Below are positions 62,610-64,000 of a DNA stretch of 64,000 nucleotides, in pieces. The position numbers and the translations under genes are program-made. The stretch covers positions 78,532 to 142,531 of the forward strand of contig NZ_AOIL01000012.1 in assembly GCF_000337595.1 (NCBI RefSeq), given 5' to 3'. The notes below the pieces were generated by a model. It had not been told where the DNA came from, did not search any database, and saw nothing but the letters and a program-made list of their open reading frames with translations. The stretch's first letter is position 1. Every line of letters starts with the position of its first letter. This stretch comes from Natrialba taiwanensis DSM 12281. GTDB lineage: Archaea > Halobacteriota > Halobacteria > Halobacteriales > Natrialbaceae.

Positions 62610-63475
62610 ACACGAGTTCACGTCAGCAGGCCTACGATCGCGGGCATACGATTTTCTCTCCTGATGGCCGGCTCTACCAGGTCGAGTACGCCCGCGAGGC
62701 GGTCGAACGCGGCTCCCCGAGCGTCGGCGTCGTGACGAGTGAGGGCGTCGTCCTCGCGGCGCGCAAGCGCGTTCGGTCGCCGCTGCTCGAGCCGGATTCG
62801 GTCGAGAAGATCCACCGCGTCGACGAGCACCTCGCCGTCGCGACCGCCGGCCACGCCGCCGACGCGCGCCAACTCGTCGAGGCGGCCCGCAAGCGCTGCC
62901 AGCAGCATCGGCTGCAGTACGGCGAACCGATCGGCGTCTCGGTCCTCGCGAGCGACCTCGCGGATCACATTCAGGAGCAGACCCAGTCCGGCGGGACGCG
63001 ACCGTATGGGGCTGCGGTGCTCGTTGGGGGTGTCGATCCGGGTCCGGGTCCCGACCCGGATTCCTCCCCCACACCCGACGACCGATCCGCCGACGAAATC
63101 GAGTCCGAACCCGAGCACGAGTCAGCCACCGAACGGACCGTCCAGCCAGCACTCTACGAGGTCGATCCGGGTGGCACGTTCTACGGCTGGCGCGGAACCG
63201 CCATCGGCGACGGCACCGCCGAGATCCGGTCGTTCCTCGAGACTGAACTCGACGGCGGCGACAGTACCGCCGAAACTCCCAGTCTGACCCGAGATCACGG
63301 GCTCTCGATCGCTCTCGACGCGCTCGCAACCACGGCCGCGGACGACCGCCCGCTCTCACCGACGACGGTCACGGCTCGCGTTCTCGGACCGGGACCGGAA
63401 TCGAGTTCGGAACAGTCGACGCCAGTCGGCGACGACGAACTCGAACGGGTACTCGCCGCACTCGAATCGGACTGA
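62606..63475 (+). CDS. psmA: Proteasome alpha subunit with acidic loop
   Basis: 289 residues. The alpha signature 'AYDRGHTIFSPDGRLYQVEY' and the 'TRPYGAAVLVGGV' core are intact. An insert of about 37 residues rich in Pro, Asp, Glu and Ser (143-179) lies between two core strands and is absent from ordinary alpha subunits. A second acidic stretch is near the C-terminus. The alpha ring gates entry and binds PAN-type ATPases. Co-operonic with beta; haloarchaea normally encode alpha and beta apart, so this is a second, divergent set. Confidence 0.9.
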   Translation: MNTSSRQQAYDRGHTIFSPDGRLYQVEYAREAVERGSPSVGVVTSEGVVLAARKRVRSPLLEPDSVEKIHRVDEHLAVATAGHAADARQLVEAARKRCQQHRLQYGEPIGVSVLASDLADHIQEQTQSGGTRPYGAAVLVGGVDPGPGPDPDSSPTPDDRSADEIESEPEHESATERTVQPALYEVDPGGTFYGWRGTAIGDGTAEIRSFLETELDGGDSTAETPSLTRDHGLSIALDALATTAADDRPLSPTTVTARVLGPGPESSSEQSTPVGDDELERVLAALESD

Positions 63476-63480
63476 GCGGG

Positions 63481-64000
63481 TCACTTCGCGGTCTCCGCCT
63501 CTTTCGCCGATTCTGCCGTCTCTGCTGTTTCCGTCCCATCCGACGATGGTGCTGTCTCCGACGACGCCCGCTGCGTATCGACCACCGCGACCTGTTCGTC
63601 GACGTACAACGCAAGCACCGAGTCGTCGAGTTCAACCACGACGCGGACAGCGAGCGGGTCCTCGGAAAGCACCGTCTCGGCCCACTCGTGGCCGACGTTC
63701 CAGATCGGGCGGTCGCGCACATCCCGGTCGTGATCGTGGTAGAACGAGACGACGGCCGGGTGTGAGAGCAACGAGAGCGCGACGGGCGCACGCAGCGTCA
63801 TCCCGCAGCGCGAACAGCTGAACTCGGCCTGGACGTGGTCGGTGTGCTCGGCCGGGAGCAGGTCTTCGGTTGCCGGCGAGAGCGTCGCAAGCCGAGCATC
63901 GACCGCGCCGCTGCAGTCGGGACAGACACCGTCGCGCACGAGCGAGAGCCGGTGTCTGTGGTGGCGGTCGAAGGCGGCCGGGAACGCCGCGCCGTGGGAG
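63481..64000 (-). CDS. Regulator-like protein with zinc-finger C-terminal domain, truncated at the window edge
   Basis: The frame is open beyond the right edge, so the N-terminal part is missing; about 173 residues are seen. The visible segment has CPDC and CSRCG pairs (a four-cysteine zinc ribbon), then a beta-rich part with 'VVVELDDSVLALYVDEQVAV' and a Thr/Glu/Ala-rich tail. This matches the C-terminal half of haloarchaeal winged-helix (ArsR-like) regulators, whose HTH lies before it; the HTH itself is outside the window. It converges with the proteasome operon (5 bp between stops). Confidence 0.65.
   Translation of the reverse strand, partial: SHGAAFPAAFDRHHRHRLSLVRDGVCPDCSGAVDARLATLSPATEDLLPAEHTDHVQAEFSCSRCGMTLRAPVALSLLSHPAVVSFYHDHDRDVRDRPIWNVGHEWAETVLSEDPLAVRVVVELDDSVLALYVDEQVAVVDTQRASSETAPSSDGTETAETAESAKEAETAK

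Noticed and set aside
61908-63359. A 483-codon open frame antisense to the proteasome genes
   Set aside because: Arg-rich, motif-free, and opposite to two overlapping genes with catalytic residues.
1-64000. CRISPR arrays, insertion sequences, rRNA genes, replication origin
   Set aside because: No spaced direct-repeat array, transposase, rRNA motif or orc/cdc6 gene with origin repeats was seen on either strand.

Overview
The window is a high-GC chromosomal segment of a halophilic archaeon, most likely of the Natrialbaceae group (inferred from gene content, not tested by comparison). The predicted proteins are very acidic. Many genes have a TATA-like element about 25-30 bp before the start codon, which fits leaderless transcripts. 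Secreted proteins carry twin-arginine lipoprotein signals. The tRNA-Trp gene has the long intron typical of haloarchaea. Marker genes include DacZ, HalOD1, PhoU/AbrB, S8e and a HTH_10 regulator.

Layout. 1-6480: end of an SPFH/band-7 gene, a fused ThiF-like/YcaO protein, a Tat lipoprotein, a cupin, IMP dehydrogenase and a membrane protein. 6527-9257: intron-bearing tRNA-Trp followed by a gene-poor, partly decayed stretch with small zinc-binding proteins and a YihY/VOC chimera. 9258-18567: NikR and a NikBC(DE)A-type ABC importer, facing a unit of two paralogous methyltransferases around a creatininase-family hydrolase. 19032-31988: PEP carboxylase, MoxR ATPase, tRNA-Ser, an orphan four-cluster ferredoxin, isopropylmalate/citramalate synthase, DUF192, a HNH-like protein, a saccharopine-dehydrogenase-like protein, and SRPBCC plus alcohol dehydrogenase. 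32150-34128: bactofilin-like protein, HTH_10 regulator, HalOD1 protein. 34220-41370: phosphate uptake operon pstSCAB-(formaldehyde dehydrogenase)-phoU with a divergent AbrB-PhoU regulator. 41482-49566: S8e, a PQQ-propeller lipoprotein, a FAD monooxygenase, malic enzyme, CoaD and a one-repeat TFB-like protein. 49633-52669: tRNA-Leu, a coiled-coil protein, and dacZ-mscS. 52709-59771: nucleoside phosphorylase, cytidine deaminase and a BmpA-type ABC importer, forming a nucleoside uptake and salvage module. 59928-64000: a phosphohexomutase, a frameshifted membrane gene, a second-type proteasome beta-alpha operon, and a truncated regulator.

Most notable observations. (1) Each of the three tRNA genes is followed within about 40-140 bp by an inverted copy of its own T-arm, a hairpin-forming spacer, and a direct copy of its own T-arm and 3' end. 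Two of the three also share a stem-loop whose stem shows compensatory changes. (2) The nickel-type importer lies next to a methyltransferase-creatininase-methyltransferase unit. (3) Several transcripts appear to begin at the ATG of a short leader ORF that ends 1-3 nt before the main gene. (4) The proteasome beta-alpha operon has a 13-residue beta propeptide, an acidic loop in alpha, and an 18-bp perfect palindrome at its promoter.
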